In this document: positions 1 to 9,423 of the stretch, piece after piece
Position numbering within the stretch: the stretch's first letter is position 1
Layout of the letters: each line of letters begins with the position of its first letter
DNA from: Rhodospirillaceae bacterium
GTDB lineage: Bacteria; Pseudomonadota; Alphaproteobacteria; Rhodospirillales; Rhodospirillaceae
Assembly: GCA_040219235.1 (NCBI GenBank)
Contig: JAVJSV010000016.1
Coordinates: 1-64,000 of the forward strand
DNA: 64,000 nt
Reading direction: 5' to 3'
Notes under the pieces: model-generated
What the model was told of the DNA's origin: nothing
What the model saw: the letters and a program-made list of their open reading frames with translations, nothing else
Databases searched by the model: none
Program-made: the position numbers and the translations under genes

Positions 1-1
1 C

Positions 2-361
2 TTACCGGTTTTCGCGGGTGAAGGCGGCCGACACCGGCAGATCCCCTTCACGCAGCAGCGGTGAGTAGGTCAGATCGATAAAGCGATCACGGTCCTTCTG
101 CCATTCCGCTTCTTGCTCGGCGGTGGGCATAAAGGTTTCGATCATTTCAGCGGTCACGCCTTTCTCGGCGAGCAGGGCTTCCACAACCTTCATCCGGCGG
201 CGGTTGGACCATACTTCAGCGCCCAGGGCGATCAGGCTGGTCATCATGTTGTCGAGAACCGGATTGCCGAGGAACACAGCGCGTTCCACATCCGATGGAA
301 TGAAGTCCGACGCATAGGTCGGGCGGTCTGTCTTGAGCTTACTCGTGGTCGTGTTGGCCAT
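2..361 (-). CDS. Small hypothetical protein, paralogue of the 18.2 kb methyltransferase companion
   Basis: A complete 119-residue cytoplasmic protein with no signal peptide or membrane segment; the stop codon is at the very edge of the window. The ATG is preceded by a strong AAGGAGG about seven bases upstream. The segment from about residue 33 to 75 (L-G-A-E-V-W, then R-R-R-M, E-x-L-L and V-T-A-E-M-I-E-x-F-x-P) matches the 116-residue protein at 18227-18577 residue for residue in its key positions, so the two form one family. The other member lies between two methyltransferase genes, so a methyltransferase may follow this gene just outside the window. I do not recognise the family and assign no function. 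Confidence 0.8.
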   Translation of the reverse strand: MANTTTSKLKTDRPTYASDFIPSDVERAVFLGNPVLDNMMTSLIALGAEVWSNRRRMKVVEALLAEKGVTAEMIETFMPTAEQEAEWQKDRDRFIDLTYSPLLREGDLPVSAAFTRENR

Positions 362-717
362 TAAATTGCCTCCTTGTTAAATCTCTTCTGACCCGGAACC
401 CGTCTGGGTGAGGGGCGAAAAAACAATACATTGAGCCTGTCTTACTAAACTCGTTCATTCGCAAAACTCACTCACCTAAGGGTGATATATGGTCTGTGAT
501 TCTTGCGAAATCAAATATCATGCGTTTTCTCTCACAAGTGCGATGCAGACCTTTTACGGTAGGTCTGGAGCAGCGGAAAGCACCTTTCAGAAGGCTAACA
601 GGTATATTTCGCAAGCCTGACTCGAGCTTGACACCCAAAACGCCAAGCAGGTTCACGGACGCCCGCAGTTTTGCTGTGTTTTTGAGAAATCATTAATAAA
701 CAAGGCCAAGCCCATAA
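362..717. other. Gene-free stretch
   Basis: About 355 bases without a convincing gene. The right side of the leader of the small protein at 2-361 lies here, including its ribosome binding site at about 369-375. Short open frames in it have no ribosome binding site and no recognisable product. Confidence 0.5.
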
Positions 718-743
718 AGACCCTTATGAGGATAAGGGGGTCT
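718..743 (-). terminator. Probable terminator of the receiver-protein gene
   Basis: Read on the minus strand, AGACCC(CC)TTAT and ATAAGGGTCT form a ten-pair hairpin around a CCTC loop with a bulge. The arm is followed by a T-rich TTTAT. It lies just after the stop codon at 757. Confidence 0.55.
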
Positions 744-756
744 CCTAAATGACCAC

Positions 757-1854
757 TTAGCGGCTATGTTTTGTGATGGCCTGGTTCAATGAGGTCAGCA
801 ATTGCCGGCCGATAGCGCCGCCATCACCCTCAATTTTCTCACGAATCACAGCCCGCAAGGTGTCGATATGGGCGCGGCAGATTTCCAGGTTCGCATCGTC
901 TTCGCGACAGGGGTACTGCGTCGTTTCGTACAGGCTTTTTCCGAACAGGGTTATGAGTGGATAACCGAACGTTCCACCTTGGCCTCTCAGTTCGTGGGCT
1001 ATTCTATTTACCTCTGCGAGATGGCTTTGACGATTCGCCACCTCTGTCTTGGCTTTAGAGACATTTTCAGAAAGCTCGTCCAAATAAGATTTGGCCCAAT
1101 CCAGAAAGCCTTCTGCCTCGCGCTCCAAGGTCTCCTCCGCTTCTGCCAGAACGTCCGTTGGCATCTCAAAGGGAACACGGGCGTTCTCCAGGCCCATTTT
1201 CTGCTTCAGAATATTGGGCAACTTGAAGAAGTAGGTATCTGTCGCATCCTTTTTGCGTTTCACCTCTTTGGCAGAATAGACAATGGTTGCGTGGTTTTCG
1301 TTGGGACGCCGCCGGTCTTTGGGTCCGTTTTCAGGGATTTTTATTTTCACCCGTCTGCGATCCGGGCCAAAGTAGTTCCGGGTTGCGACAAATTGGCGTG
1401 GCCGGTCAATGACAGCCTGAATGCGGCTAAAGACAGATCCGATAGAAAACGGTTTTGCCACGAATTCCGATGATCCTCCATCGCGGGCCGCGTGTACATT
1501 CTGCTGGTCTGCTGCGCCGGAGATCATAATGAAGGGCATAAAACGGTTTGGGCTGTCTTTGTTTGTCCTGATCCACTGCAACAACTGAAGCCCACTGAGT
1601 TGTGGCATAATAAGGTCTGAAACGATCAGGTCGAAAGGCCCGCCGCTCTGTTGCGTTGAGCCCTTTTCTGGACTGCTTGCGGCTTTGATTTGCTCAATAG
1701 CCTCGAGGCCGCTGGAACATCCGCGTATGCCGCGAAAGCCCATCATGCTTAGACACTGGGAAATAAGGTTTCGAATAAAAACATTATCATCAACAAGGAG
1801 GATTTTGATCTGGTCTTGTCCAAGGCGTGGCGCGTCAACCATCCCGTGCGTCAC
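757..1854 (-). CDS. Response regulator receiver protein with possible C-terminal Hpt segment
   Basis: A 365-residue signalling protein. The receiver domain covers about residues 16-145: acidic pair D22-D23, phosphoacceptor D80 in V-S-D-L-I-M-P, and conserved K134 in A-K-P-F. The C-terminal part contains H-E-L-R-G-Q-G-G-T-F-G starting at H287, which resembles the H-x-L-K-G motif of histidine phosphotransfer domains. If both are active, the protein could carry two phosphorylation sites. The middle (about 150-250) is charged and unassigned. The start is a GTG with a GAAAGAG-like site upstream; an ATG four codons in is an alternative. No histidine kinase gene lies beside it. Receiver assignment is firm; the Hpt part is inferred from the motif. 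Confidence 0.85.
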   Translation of the reverse strand: MTHGMVDAPRLGQDQIKILLVDDNVFIRNLISQCLSMMGFRGIRGCSSGLEAIEQIKAASSPEKGSTQQSGGPFDLIVSDLIMPQLSGLQLLQWIRTNKDSPNRFMPFIMISGAADQQNVHAARDGGSSEFVAKPFSIGSVFSRIQAVIDRPRQFVATRNYFGPDRRRVKIKIPENGPKDRRRPNENHATIVYSAKEVKRKKDATDTYFFKLPNILKQKMGLENARVPFEMPTDVLAEAEETLEREAEGFLDWAKSYLDELSENVSKAKTEVANRQSHLAEVNRIAHELRGQGGTFGYPLITLFGKSLYETTQYPCREDDANLEICRAHIDTLRAVIREKIEGDGGAIGRQLLTSLNQAITKHSR

Positions 1855-2087
1855 TCATCTTATTGGCTCTTTCCCCCGCCAATGCGTTTTAGGCACTAGC
1901 ATAAGCTTCTACATTAGAAACTCTTGAAACGTACATACAGCCTTTTGCCCAAAAACGCTTGAGACTTAAAGCAGAAAAATTGCCGCTGTCCCTATCTTTA
2001 TTTCTATATTTCGACCGTGCCAACCTGCTATAGCCTCGCGCTAGAGGGGTCAGAGAATCCCATCAAAGCATACAGGAGCGCGCAATA

Positions 2088-2333
2088 ATGTCTGATACCG
2101 GTGGTTTGGCTGCTGACCGTTTGAAATCCTTTATTGAAAGGATCGAACGGCTCGAGGAGGAAAAGAAAAATCTGACCGCTGATACGCGCGAAGTTTATGC
2201 AGAGGCCAAGTCATCTGGGTTTGACACCAAAACGATGCGCAAGGTCATCGCCCTTAGAAAACTCGATGCTTCGGATCGCCAAGAGCAGGAAGCATTACTT
2301 GAGACTTACCTCAGAGCGCTCGGCGAGGCTTAA
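2088..2333 (+). CDS. gapR: GapR/DUF2312 family nucleoid-associated protein
   Basis: An 81-residue all-helical protein. It matches the DUF2312 (UPF0335) family: [15 protein letters not shown] near the N terminus, then [17 protein letters not shown] and I-A-L-R-K-L. The founding member, Caulobacter GapR, is a small DNA-binding protein that recognises overtwisted, AT-rich DNA ahead of replication and transcription machinery. The first half is predicted coiled coil. AGGAG lies nine bases before the ATG. It is a single-gene unit, and full family length is present. Confidence 0.92.
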   Translation: MSDTGGLAADRLKSFIERIERLEEEKKNLTADTREVYAEAKSSGFDTKTMRKVIALRKLDASDRQEQEALLETYLRALGEA

Positions 2334-2418
2334 GTAAAAAAATGCGGCTTAGCCCTTGGGCTATGTCATTCCCATCATTATTTGCTTGCAAAGATCACTT
2401 TGCAGCTAGGAGCAAGCA

Positions 2419-3249
2419 ATGACGTTGCGTCAGCGTGTCGGCCACTGGGTTGAGGACACGCCGTTTCAGCGGTTCGTCACAGTGCTCATCGTGCTTAACG
2501 GCATTACGCTCGGTCTTGAAACGTCTGATACGATCATGGCTTTTGCTGGCGATGCGTTGTTGACGTTTGACGCCGCAGTGCTGGCCGTGTTCGTTTTCGA
2601 AATTTCGGCGAAGCTGGCCTATCGTGGTGCTGGTTTCTTTCGCAGCGGCTGGAATGTTTTTGACTTCTGTATTGTTGGCATCGCGTTGATGCCAGCAAGT
2701 GGACCTCTTGCCGTGCTGCGGGCGCTCCGTATTTTACGTGTTCTGCGATTAGTATCTGTTGTCCCAGCGCTGCGTCGTGTTGTTGGGGCGCTCCTCCATG
2801 CTGTGCCCGGTTTGCTGTCGGTGATGGCGATTATTCTGCTGTTGTTTTATGTCGGCTCTGTCCTTGCAACAAAGCTGTTTGGAGACGCTTTTGAGCTCTG
2901 GTTCGGCAGCATCGGGGCTTCCATGTACACCTTATTCCAGATCATGACCCTTGAAAGTTGGTCCATGGGCATCGTGCGTCCCGTGATGGAAGTCTATCCC
3001 TACGCGTGGCTGTTTTTCGTGCCGTTTATCATTATCACAAGCTTTGCTGTCTTGAACTTATTCATCGGGATTATCGTCGATGCAATGAACACCATCCATG
3101 ATGACGAAGTGAGAGAAGAAGCTGAGTTGAGCGGCGTGCCAACCAACCCGCACAACGCTGAGCTTGTTGAGATTTTACAAGAAGTAAAGGCGCTCAGGGC
3201 TGAAGTGAAAACACTCAGCTCTGGTGCGCCGTCGACCTCAAAACCTTAG
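2419..3249 (+). CDS. Bacterial voltage-gated sodium channel (NavBac type)
   Basis: A 276-residue single-repeat, six-helix ion channel of the inner membrane. S4 is visible as arginines at every third position (R101, R104, R107, R110), the voltage-sensing pattern. The pore loop carries T-L-E-S-W at 177-181, the selectivity filter typical of bacterial sodium channels such as NaChBac, where one glutamate per subunit of the tetramer lines the pore. S6 is about 197-222, followed by a charged C-terminal tail with heptad-like leucines at about 245-270 that should form the tetramerising coiled coil. AGGAG precedes the ATG. NavBac channels are frequent in marine and alkaliphilic bacteria and have been linked to motility and chemotaxis. 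Confidence 0.93.
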   Translation: MTLRQRVGHWVEDTPFQRFVTVLIVLNGITLGLETSDTIMAFAGDALLTFDAAVLAVFVFEISAKLAYRGAGFFRSGWNVFDFCIVGIALMPASGPLAVLRALRILRVLRLVSVVPALRRVVGALLHAVPGLLSVMAIILLLFYVGSVLATKLFGDAFELWFGSIGASMYTLFQIMTLESWSMGIVRPVMEVYPYAWLFFVPFIIITSFAVLNLFIGIIVDAMNTIHDDEVREEAELSGVPTNPHNAELVEILQEVKALRAEVKTLSSGAPSTSKP

Positions 3250-3250
3250 C

Positions 3251-5056
3251 TTAATATAACGCTTCCAGGTCTTCGCGGAATTCACGCAGAATAGCGTGCC
3301 GCCGGACTTTAAGGGTTGGTGTCATTTGGCCATTCTCAACTGTAAACGGGTGTGGTGCGATGATGAATTTTCTGACCTTTTCAATCACCGGCATATCGCT
3401 GTTAGAGCGCGTCACCGCTTCACCAACAGCCGTTTTAAAATCTGCATCGCCACACAGGGTTTCTAAATCTTCAGGCTTATCGTTGGCGTTGCTCCACTTC
3501 TTGCACCAGTCGGGATCGGGCACGATGACGGCTGTCAGGTAAGGCCGCTTATCACCGAACACCATAACCTGCTCAATCTCTTCTTCCAGCGCGAGAATAC
3601 CCTCAACGCGCTGAGGTGAGATGTTGTCGCCGCCTGAGTTGACGATAATATCTTTCTTACGATCCGTAATGACAAGGTAGCCGTCTTCATCAAAATGCCC
3701 GATGTCACCAGTATGCAACCAACCATCTTCGCTGAGTGCCGCGATCGTGGCGTCCGGATCATTCCAATAGCCAAGCATGACCAATTCGCCTTTGATGAGG
3801 ACTTCGCCGTCGTCTGCAATCTTCATCTCAACACCGCGCAGGGGCGGTCCTACGGCATGCAGTTTAATTTTGTTTGGTGGGTTTGCGGTTGCGACAGGTG
3901 AAGATTCCGTTTGCCCAAACCCTTGCAGGATACGGATGCCCAGGGCTGTAAAGAATAAGCCAACTTCATAGTTCAAGGGGGCACCACCAGAGACCAAAGC
4001 CTTGAGGCGTCCGCCAAACCGCTGGCGTACTTTTTGACGCACCAATCGCTCGCACACCCGATCGAGTAGTTTATCCCACAGTGTCAGACTTTCAGGATTT
4101 TCATACCGTTTGCTGCCCAGTTCAACGGTCTTGGCAAACAGTTTTTTGCGGAATTCACTTTGTGATTTTAGACCCTGATTGATGCGGTTGCGCATGGTCT
4201 CATACAACCGGGGGACAGCCGTCATGATGGTCGGGCGAACCTCAGCCATATCGTTGATGAGGGCGTCTACGCGGTCGGCATAATAAATCTGTGCGCCCAA
4301 ACAGATGGGAAAGTAAATCCCACCCACATGCTCGTAGGCGTGGGAGAGGGGGAGGAACGATAGAAAAACTTCTTGCCCTAATCCGAGGTCTTCCAGAATC
4401 AGGGTTGCGCCGTCGCAGTTACAAAGAATCCCGCCGTGGGTCAGCATCACGCCTTTGGGAAGGCCGCCAGTGCCAGAGGTGTAAATAATGCTGCACATGT
4501 CGTCGCGTTTAGCCTTAGCCACATGCGCGGGAACGCCTTTACCTCGTCCTGCGTCCAGAATGTCGGCCCAGGCTTTGGTTTCAATCTCTGAATGAATCAC
4601 AGACTCCGCATCGTCGATAACGATAACGCGCAGTTTGTGATCCGCTTCTGCCGCTGCAGCAATGAGAGGTGCGGCCAGTGTTGGCGTCGATACAATCGCC
4701 ACCCGCGCCCCTGAATCATTAATAATGTGGAGGTGATTGACCGATGTGTTGGTGGTGTAAGTGGGGACCGAAATAGCGCCTATGGATTTAATGGCAACAT
4801 CGGCGATCAGCCATTCCGGCCGGTTTTCCCCAACGATAATAACGCGCTCACCAAGCTTGACACCCATACTCTCTATAAGGCCATTGGCCAGGGCGATAAC
4901 GTCATCTGCGGTTTCGCGCCAGGTCATCGGCGTGTAAACGCCATCGCGTTTTCCCCAAACAAAGGGGTCGCCGCCAAACCGTTTGGCTTGGTCAAAAAAC
5001 AGTTCAGGAAGATTGCGCACCTCGCGCGCATCGATCGCCCGTTCGACCACAGTCAT
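3251..5056 (-). CDS. Long-chain acyl-CoA synthetase (AMP-forming)
   Basis: A 601-residue adenylate-forming enzyme that activates a fatty acid to an acyl-adenylate and then an acyl-CoA. The ATP-binding loop Y-T-S-G-T-G-G-L-P-K-G is at about 192-202, the G-Q-T-E-S motif and the Y-x-T-G-D hinge region (H-T-G-D-I-G) follow, and the D-R-K-K-D motif and a C-terminal lysine in T-P-T-L-K-V are present. Length and motif order fit the FAA1/FadD15-like long-chain group. It overlaps nothing and is convergent with the sodium channel gene (one base between stops). The ATG directly abuts AAGGGG, so initiation at the GTG two codons downstream is possible. Confidence 0.9.
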   Translation of the reverse strand: MTVVERAIDAREVRNLPELFFDQAKRFGGDPFVWGKRDGVYTPMTWRETADDVIALANGLIESMGVKLGERVIIVGENRPEWLIADVAIKSIGAISVPTYTTNTSVNHLHIINDSGARVAIVSTPTLAAPLIAAAAEADHKLRVIVIDDAESVIHSEIETKAWADILDAGRGKGVPAHVAKAKRDDMCSIIYTSGTGGLPKGVMLTHGGILCNCDGATLILEDLGLGQEVFLSFLPLSHAYEHVGGIYFPICLGAQIYYADRVDALINDMAEVRPTIMTAVPRLYETMRNRINQGLKSQSEFRKKLFAKTVELGSKRYENPESLTLWDKLLDRVCERLVRQKVRQRFGGRLKALVSGGAPLNYEVGLFFTALGIRILQGFGQTESSPVATANPPNKIKLHAVGPPLRGVEMKIADDGEVLIKGELVMLGYWNDPDATIAALSEDGWLHTGDIGHFDEDGYLVITDRKKDIIVNSGGDNISPQRVEGILALEEEIEQVMVFGDKRPYLTAVIVPDPDWCKKWSNANDKPEDLETLCGDADFKTAVGEAVTRSNSDMPVIEKVRKFIIAPHPFTVENGQMTPTLKVRRHAILREFREDLEALY

Positions 5057-5224
5057 CCCCTTAATAAATCCCGGTCACCCCCAGTGACGGGTGAAGTTTA
5101 CGACGGTCCTGCTCCATATGCCAACCAGCAGTGCAAATAATTGCGACTGTTGGAGAATCGCTCACTTGCGCCTATATGTCTCAACATATCAACGGCACAA
5201 CAGATTGCCGCTTAAGGAGCACTC

Positions 5225-7027
5225 ATGAACGACAGCACACTTGCCCCAAGGCCAAAAAAGGACTTCGGGGAACTCCCCACATGGAACCTCACAGATCTGT
5301 ATTCAAGTCCGGACGGCGCAGACCTTAAGGCCGCCTTTAAGGAGGCCGAGCGCCAGATTGACGATTTTGTGGCGGCCTACACGGATAAAGTGTCCGGGTT
5401 GGACAGTGCGGCCTTTGGCGCGGCCATCGCAGCTTATGAAGCGATCAGCGAACTGCTGGGCCGTATCGGCTCTTTCGCGCAACTCTATCACAGTCAAAAT
5501 GTCGAAGACTCCGAGCGCGGTCGCTTCTACCAGAATACCGTTGATCGTATGACCACCCTGTCCAGTAAGACACTCTTTTTCACCCTGGCCATCAACCGCC
5601 TTGAAGAAGACGTTCTTGACGCCAAGCTCACTGACCCCTCCGCGGCAAAGTATAAGCCATGGTTGCGTGACCTGCGTGTTTATAAAGATCATGAGTTGAG
5701 TGACGACTTAGAGCGCCTGTTACATGAAAAGTATGTCAGTGGTCGGGGGGCCTGGACGCGATTATTCGATCAAACCGAGGCGGCGATCCGCTGCGACGTC
5801 AATGGCGAAACCGTCACGCTGACAGAGGCATTAAATACTCTATCTGATTCGAAACCCGAGCGCCGGCGTGCTGCGGCAAAAGGGGTCGGGAAAGCCTTGG
5901 GTGAGAAAGCGTCGCAGTTTGCCTACATCACGAATGTGCTGGCGAAGGACAAATCCATTGAAGACGGCTGGCGTAAGTATGCCAAGCCGGTCTCTTCCCG
6001 TAACTTGGCAAACCTCGTTGAAGACGAAGTGGTCGAGGCATTGGTCTCGGCCTCTAAGGACTCTTATCAAACCACATCTCATCGCTACTACAGCATGAAA
6101 GCCAAATGGTTCGGCAAGGATAAGCTGGACTATTGGGATCGCAATGCACCGCTGCCCAGCGCCGAAAGCCGGATCATCAAATGGGATGAGGCCAAAACCA
6201 CTGTGCTAGAGGCTTACAGTCGGTTTTCTCCGCGCCTGGCGGAACCCGCCGCGCCGTTTTTTGAGAACGGCTGGATTGATGCCCCCGCATCCCCTGGCAA
6301 AGCGTCAGGAGCGTTTGCGCATCCCACGGTCCCGTCCGTGCATCCTTATCTCCTTGTGAATTATCTTGGCAGTTCGCGGGATGTGATGACCCTGGCGCAT
6401 GAGCTGGGTCACGGGGTTCACCAAGTGCTGGCCGGCGCGCAGGGCACGTTGTTGTGCGATACCCCACTCACGCTGGCTGAGACGGCGTCGGTGTTCGGCG
6501 AGATGCTGACCTTCCGCTCGCTGTTGGACAAAGAAGATCGGCCCGAGCAACGCCGCGCATTGCTGGCTGGCAAAGTGGAAGACATGCTGAACACCGTTGT
6601 GCGGCAAATTGCGTTCCACCAGTTTGAAACCCAAATTCACGATGAACGCCGCGACGGTGAAATTTCACTTGATCGGATGTGTGAGATTTGGCTGAAGGTG
6701 CAGTCAGACAGCTTGGGACCGGCGTTCATTTTTGACGAAGAGTACAAATACTATTGGACCTACATCAGTCACTTTATCCATGTGCCATTTTACGTCTACG
6801 CCTATGCCTTTGGCGATTGCCTGGTCAATTCGCTGTACAAAGTTTACACTGAAAAATCAGTGCCTGATTTCGAAGATAAATACATCGAGATGCTCAAGGC
6901 TGGCGGCACCAAGCGTCACAAAGAACTCTTAGCGCCCTTTGGCTTGGATGCCAGCGACCCTGTGTTTTGGGCGCGCGGCATGGAAACACTCACCGGACTC
7001 ATTGACGAACTTGAAGAGGTCGCCTGA
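5225..7027 (+). CDS. pepF: Oligoendopeptidase F (M3 family)
   Basis: A 600-residue cytoplasmic zinc metallopeptidase that cleaves short peptides. The gluzincin motif H-E-L-G-H spans H392-E393-H396, and the third zinc ligand is E419 in L-A-E-T-A-S. The N-terminal half is helical as in other PepF proteins, and the length equals the family norm. AAGGAG sits six bases upstream of the ATG. It is divergent from the acyl-CoA synthetase and followed seven bases later by the ABC1 gene, so those two are likely one transcript. pepF and an ABC1-family gene are also neighbours in other alphaproteobacteria, as far as I recall. Confidence 0.93.
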   Translation: MNDSTLAPRPKKDFGELPTWNLTDLYSSPDGADLKAAFKEAERQIDDFVAAYTDKVSGLDSAAFGAAIAAYEAISELLGRIGSFAQLYHSQNVEDSERGRFYQNTVDRMTTLSSKTLFFTLAINRLEEDVLDAKLTDPSAAKYKPWLRDLRVYKDHELSDDLERLLHEKYVSGRGAWTRLFDQTEAAIRCDVNGETVTLTEALNTLSDSKPERRRAAAKGVGKALGEKASQFAYITNVLAKDKSIEDGWRKYAKPVSSRNLANLVEDEVVEALVSASKDSYQTTSHRYYSMKAKWFGKDKLDYWDRNAPLPSAESRIIKWDEAKTTVLEAYSRFSPRLAEPAAPFFENGWIDAPASPGKASGAFAHPTVPSVHPYLLVNYLGSSRDVMTLAHELGHGVHQVLAGAQGTLLCDTPLTLAETASVFGEMLTFRSLLDKEDRPEQRRALLAGKVEDMLNTVVRQIAFHQFETQIHDERRDGEISLDRMCEIWLKVQSDSLGPAFIFDEEYKYYWTYISHFIHVPFYVYAYAFGDCLVNSLYKVYTEKSVPDFEDKYIEMLKAGGTKRHKELLAPFGLDASDPVFWARGMETLTGLIDELEEVA

Positions 7028-7033
7028 CGCCAC

Positions 7034-8422
7034 ATGGCAAAAGAGAAAACGACCAAAAGCCACAAGAGTTCAAGCGAAGACAACAGTCTCACTGGGCGCG
7101 TCAAGCGTTACGCAAAAGTCAGTGGCGCGGTTGGTGGGTTTGCAGCACGTCTGGCCGGACAGCGCTATCTGGGACTAAAATCGGATCCCGGAAAAGGGGC
7201 AGGAGATTTGCGCGCGGCCTTGGGCGGACTCAAAGGTCCGTTGATGAAGGTCGCACAAATTTTATCGACCATTCCAGATGCTCTGCCCAAGGAATATGCA
7301 CGAGAACTGGCGCAGTTGCAGGCCAATGCGCCACACATGGGCTGGCCTTTTGTGAAGCGCCGCATGACAGCGGAACTGGGTGCGGACTGGCATGGCCAAT
7401 TCAAGAGTTTTAGCAAAGAGGCCATCGCGGCGGCCTCATTGGGCCAGGTCCATCAGGCAGAGTCCCTTGAGGGAGATAAGCTGGCCTGCAAACTTCAGTA
7501 CCCGGATATGTCGTCGGTTGTAGAGGCGGACCTCAAACAATTGAGTCTGATCTTTAAACTGTACCGCCAGTATGACCCCGCCATTGATCCGTCTGAGATT
7601 CATGCCGAGTTATCCGCGCGTCTGCGCGAAGAACTCGATTACGAAAATGAAGCCCGCAATTTAGAACTCTATCAAATCATGTTGAAGGGGGTGGACGGCG
7701 TACGCGTGCCCGATGTCTATAACGACCTCTCGACTGGCCGGTTGCTGACCATGAGCTGGGAGCAGGGCACAAGCATCGCCGATCTCGAAGATCTGAGTCT
7801 GGAAGACCGTAATCAGATTGCCATGAATATGTTCCGGGCCTGGTATGTGCCGCTTTATAATTATGGGGTCATTCACGGCGACCCGCATCTTGGCAACTAC
7901 TCTATCCGCGACGACCTTACCGTCAACCTGATGGACTTCGGGTGCATCCGCGTCTTTCGTCCTGAATTTATCAGTGGCGTAATCGACTTGTACCGCGCGG
8001 TGGAATCTGGCGATCGCGATCTTGCTGTCCATGCCTACGAGACGTGGGGGTTCGTCGGATTGGATGATGAAGTGATCGACGCTCTCAGCCGGTGGGCCTC
8101 GTTTATCTATGCGCCGCTGCTAGAAGACCGACCGCGCCTGATCGAAGAGACCAACGCCACCGACTTTGGCCGGGAAGTCGCCATGGAAGTCCATGCGGAA
8201 TTGAAGCGGCTGGGGGGCGTTAAACCCCCGAGAGAGTTTGTGCTGATGGATCGCGCCGCTATTGGCCTTGGATCGGTCTTTTTGCGCTTAGGCGCAGAGG
8301 TCAACTGGCATCGGTTGTTTCATGACACAATCGCTGAGTTCGACGCCAAAGTTCTGGCGAAGCGCCAGAAAAAGGTCCTCAAACAAACCGGCCTTGTTCA
8401 CTGGCTGGAACCCGGCGCTTAA
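7034..8422 (+). CDS. ABC1/UbiB-family atypical kinase
   Basis: A 462-residue protein of the ABC1/ADCK/UbiB family, linked in characterised members to ubiquinone biosynthesis through ATPase activity. Visible motifs: the N-terminal signature K-V-A-Q (a K-x-G-Q variant with alanine for glycine), the alanine-rich loop A-A-A-S-L-G-Q-V-H, the lysine in A-C-K-L-Q-Y-P, the catalytic-loop equivalent G-D-P-H-L-G-N, and D-F-G. No C-terminal membrane helices are obvious, unlike E. coli UbiB, so this is the shorter soluble type. The gene starts seven bases after pepF and probably depends on its promoter. Confidence 0.9.
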   Translation: MAKEKTTKSHKSSSEDNSLTGRVKRYAKVSGAVGGFAARLAGQRYLGLKSDPGKGAGDLRAALGGLKGPLMKVAQILSTIPDALPKEYARELAQLQANAPHMGWPFVKRRMTAELGADWHGQFKSFSKEAIAAASLGQVHQAESLEGDKLACKLQYPDMSSVVEADLKQLSLIFKLYRQYDPAIDPSEIHAELSARLREELDYENEARNLELYQIMLKGVDGVRVPDVYNDLSTGRLLTMSWEQGTSIADLEDLSLEDRNQIAMNMFRAWYVPLYNYGVIHGDPHLGNYSIRDDLTVNLMDFGCIRVFRPEFISGVIDLYRAVESGDRDLAVHAYETWGFVGLDDEVIDALSRWASFIYAPLLEDRPRLIEETNATDFGREVAMEVHAELKRLGGVKPPREFVLMDRAAIGLGSVFLRLGAEVNWHRLFHDTIAEFDAKVLAKRQKKVLKQTGLVHWLEPGA

Positions 8423-8483
8423 TTCCCCTTGCGGCCCTGTCCCAGTCAGCTAGGCTCCAGGCTCATTAATTGGGGAATGCGCT

Positions 8484-9389
8484 ATGACCAAGATACCAAC
8501 CTTCAGCCGTCGCGATACCTTCTTGTTTGCCGCCAGCGCTGCCGCTGCGGCCACACCGGCCATGCCCAGCCTGGCCTCCTCCGTACCGGCTGAGTTGAAT
8601 TGGGAAGACCCCGCCGAGCGGGTGCGCATTCAATCCGCCATGAAGGGGTCGTCGGGCGAGGAAACAATCTATTCCTTCTTCCGTTTGCACCTGTATGGCT
8701 ACACCCATTCGGGCAATCTCATTCCCTTTGCCACGATGAGCAATCTGAATGTGGGTAAATGGCGGCCGCTGCCCAACGGCAACCAGGCGGCCACGGTGTT
8801 TGAAGCTGGCGTGTATACCAAGTTTGACTCAGACGAGGTTTTGGAAGTTTGGGAAAACCCAATTACGGGTGAAAAAAGAGAACCCTGGCGTTTCATTGGT
8901 GGGCCCTTGTCAGTTGAGATCGGCCCTGATGGGGTTGTCACAGGGGAGATGGCAACGTTGAAGCCCGTGCCCCTTCAGGTTCAGGTGTTCGGTGACACGG
9001 TGATGGTGCCGTCGGCCTCCGCATTTTCATTCCCCAATCCAATGAGTCCGGAGAAGTTTCCAAAAGAATCAGCTGGGGACACCTTCTGGTGGGATTCCCA
9101 TTACGTCTTTTTTGGAAGTCTTAAAGACGTCACCAATCGCAACCTGACCAGTATTCCGTCTCATATTCAGTTTCAGAACTTGGTCAGTTGGCATCCGTGG
9201 TGGGGCCTTGGGGGGCATCCGGGCCGCACATGGGGCCGGGCCTATGGCGCAAAAATTAACAGCCTGGATGAAATTCCAACGGCCTACCGGAAGTCGCTGG
9301 AAGATCAGACCCCGGAAATCTTTGATACAGATAACTGGACGGAACCGCGTGAAGATTTCAGAGAGTATATGATGGAGCGTCACTCTTAA
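8484..9389 (+). CDS. Tat-exported DUF1838 family protein
   Basis: A 301-residue exported protein. The N terminus has a twin-arginine signal (S-R-R-D-T-F, then an alanine-rich hydrophobic core to about residue 33). The rest matches the DUF1838 family: W-E-D-P-A-E-R-V-R-I at the start of the mature part, many conserved tryptophans, and S-W-H-P-W-W-G-L-G-G. Export through Tat suggests folding, possibly with a cofactor, before transport. No function has been established for DUF1838 to my knowledge. GGGGA precedes the ATG. It probably has its own promoter, as 61 bases separate it from the ABC1 gene. Confidence 0.85.
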   Translation: MTKIPTFSRRDTFLFAASAAAAATPAMPSLASSVPAELNWEDPAERVRIQSAMKGSSGEETIYSFFRLHLYGYTHSGNLIPFATMSNLNVGKWRPLPNGNQAATVFEAGVYTKFDSDEVLEVWENPITGEKREPWRFIGGPLSVEIGPDGVVTGEMATLKPVPLQVQVFGDTVMVPSASAFSFPNPMSPEKFPKESAGDTFWWDSHYVFFGSLKDVTNRNLTSIPSHIQFQNLVSWHPWWGLGGHPGRTWGRAYGAKINSLDEIPTAYRKSLEDQTPEIFDTDNWTEPREDFREYMMERHS

Positions 9390-9423
9390 CAGCGCTTGAG
9401 CGGACGTCTGTCTGGTGGAGGTG

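Noticed and set aside
468-656. 62-codon minus-strand frame in the gene-free stretch
   Set aside because: No ribosome binding site and no recognisable product.
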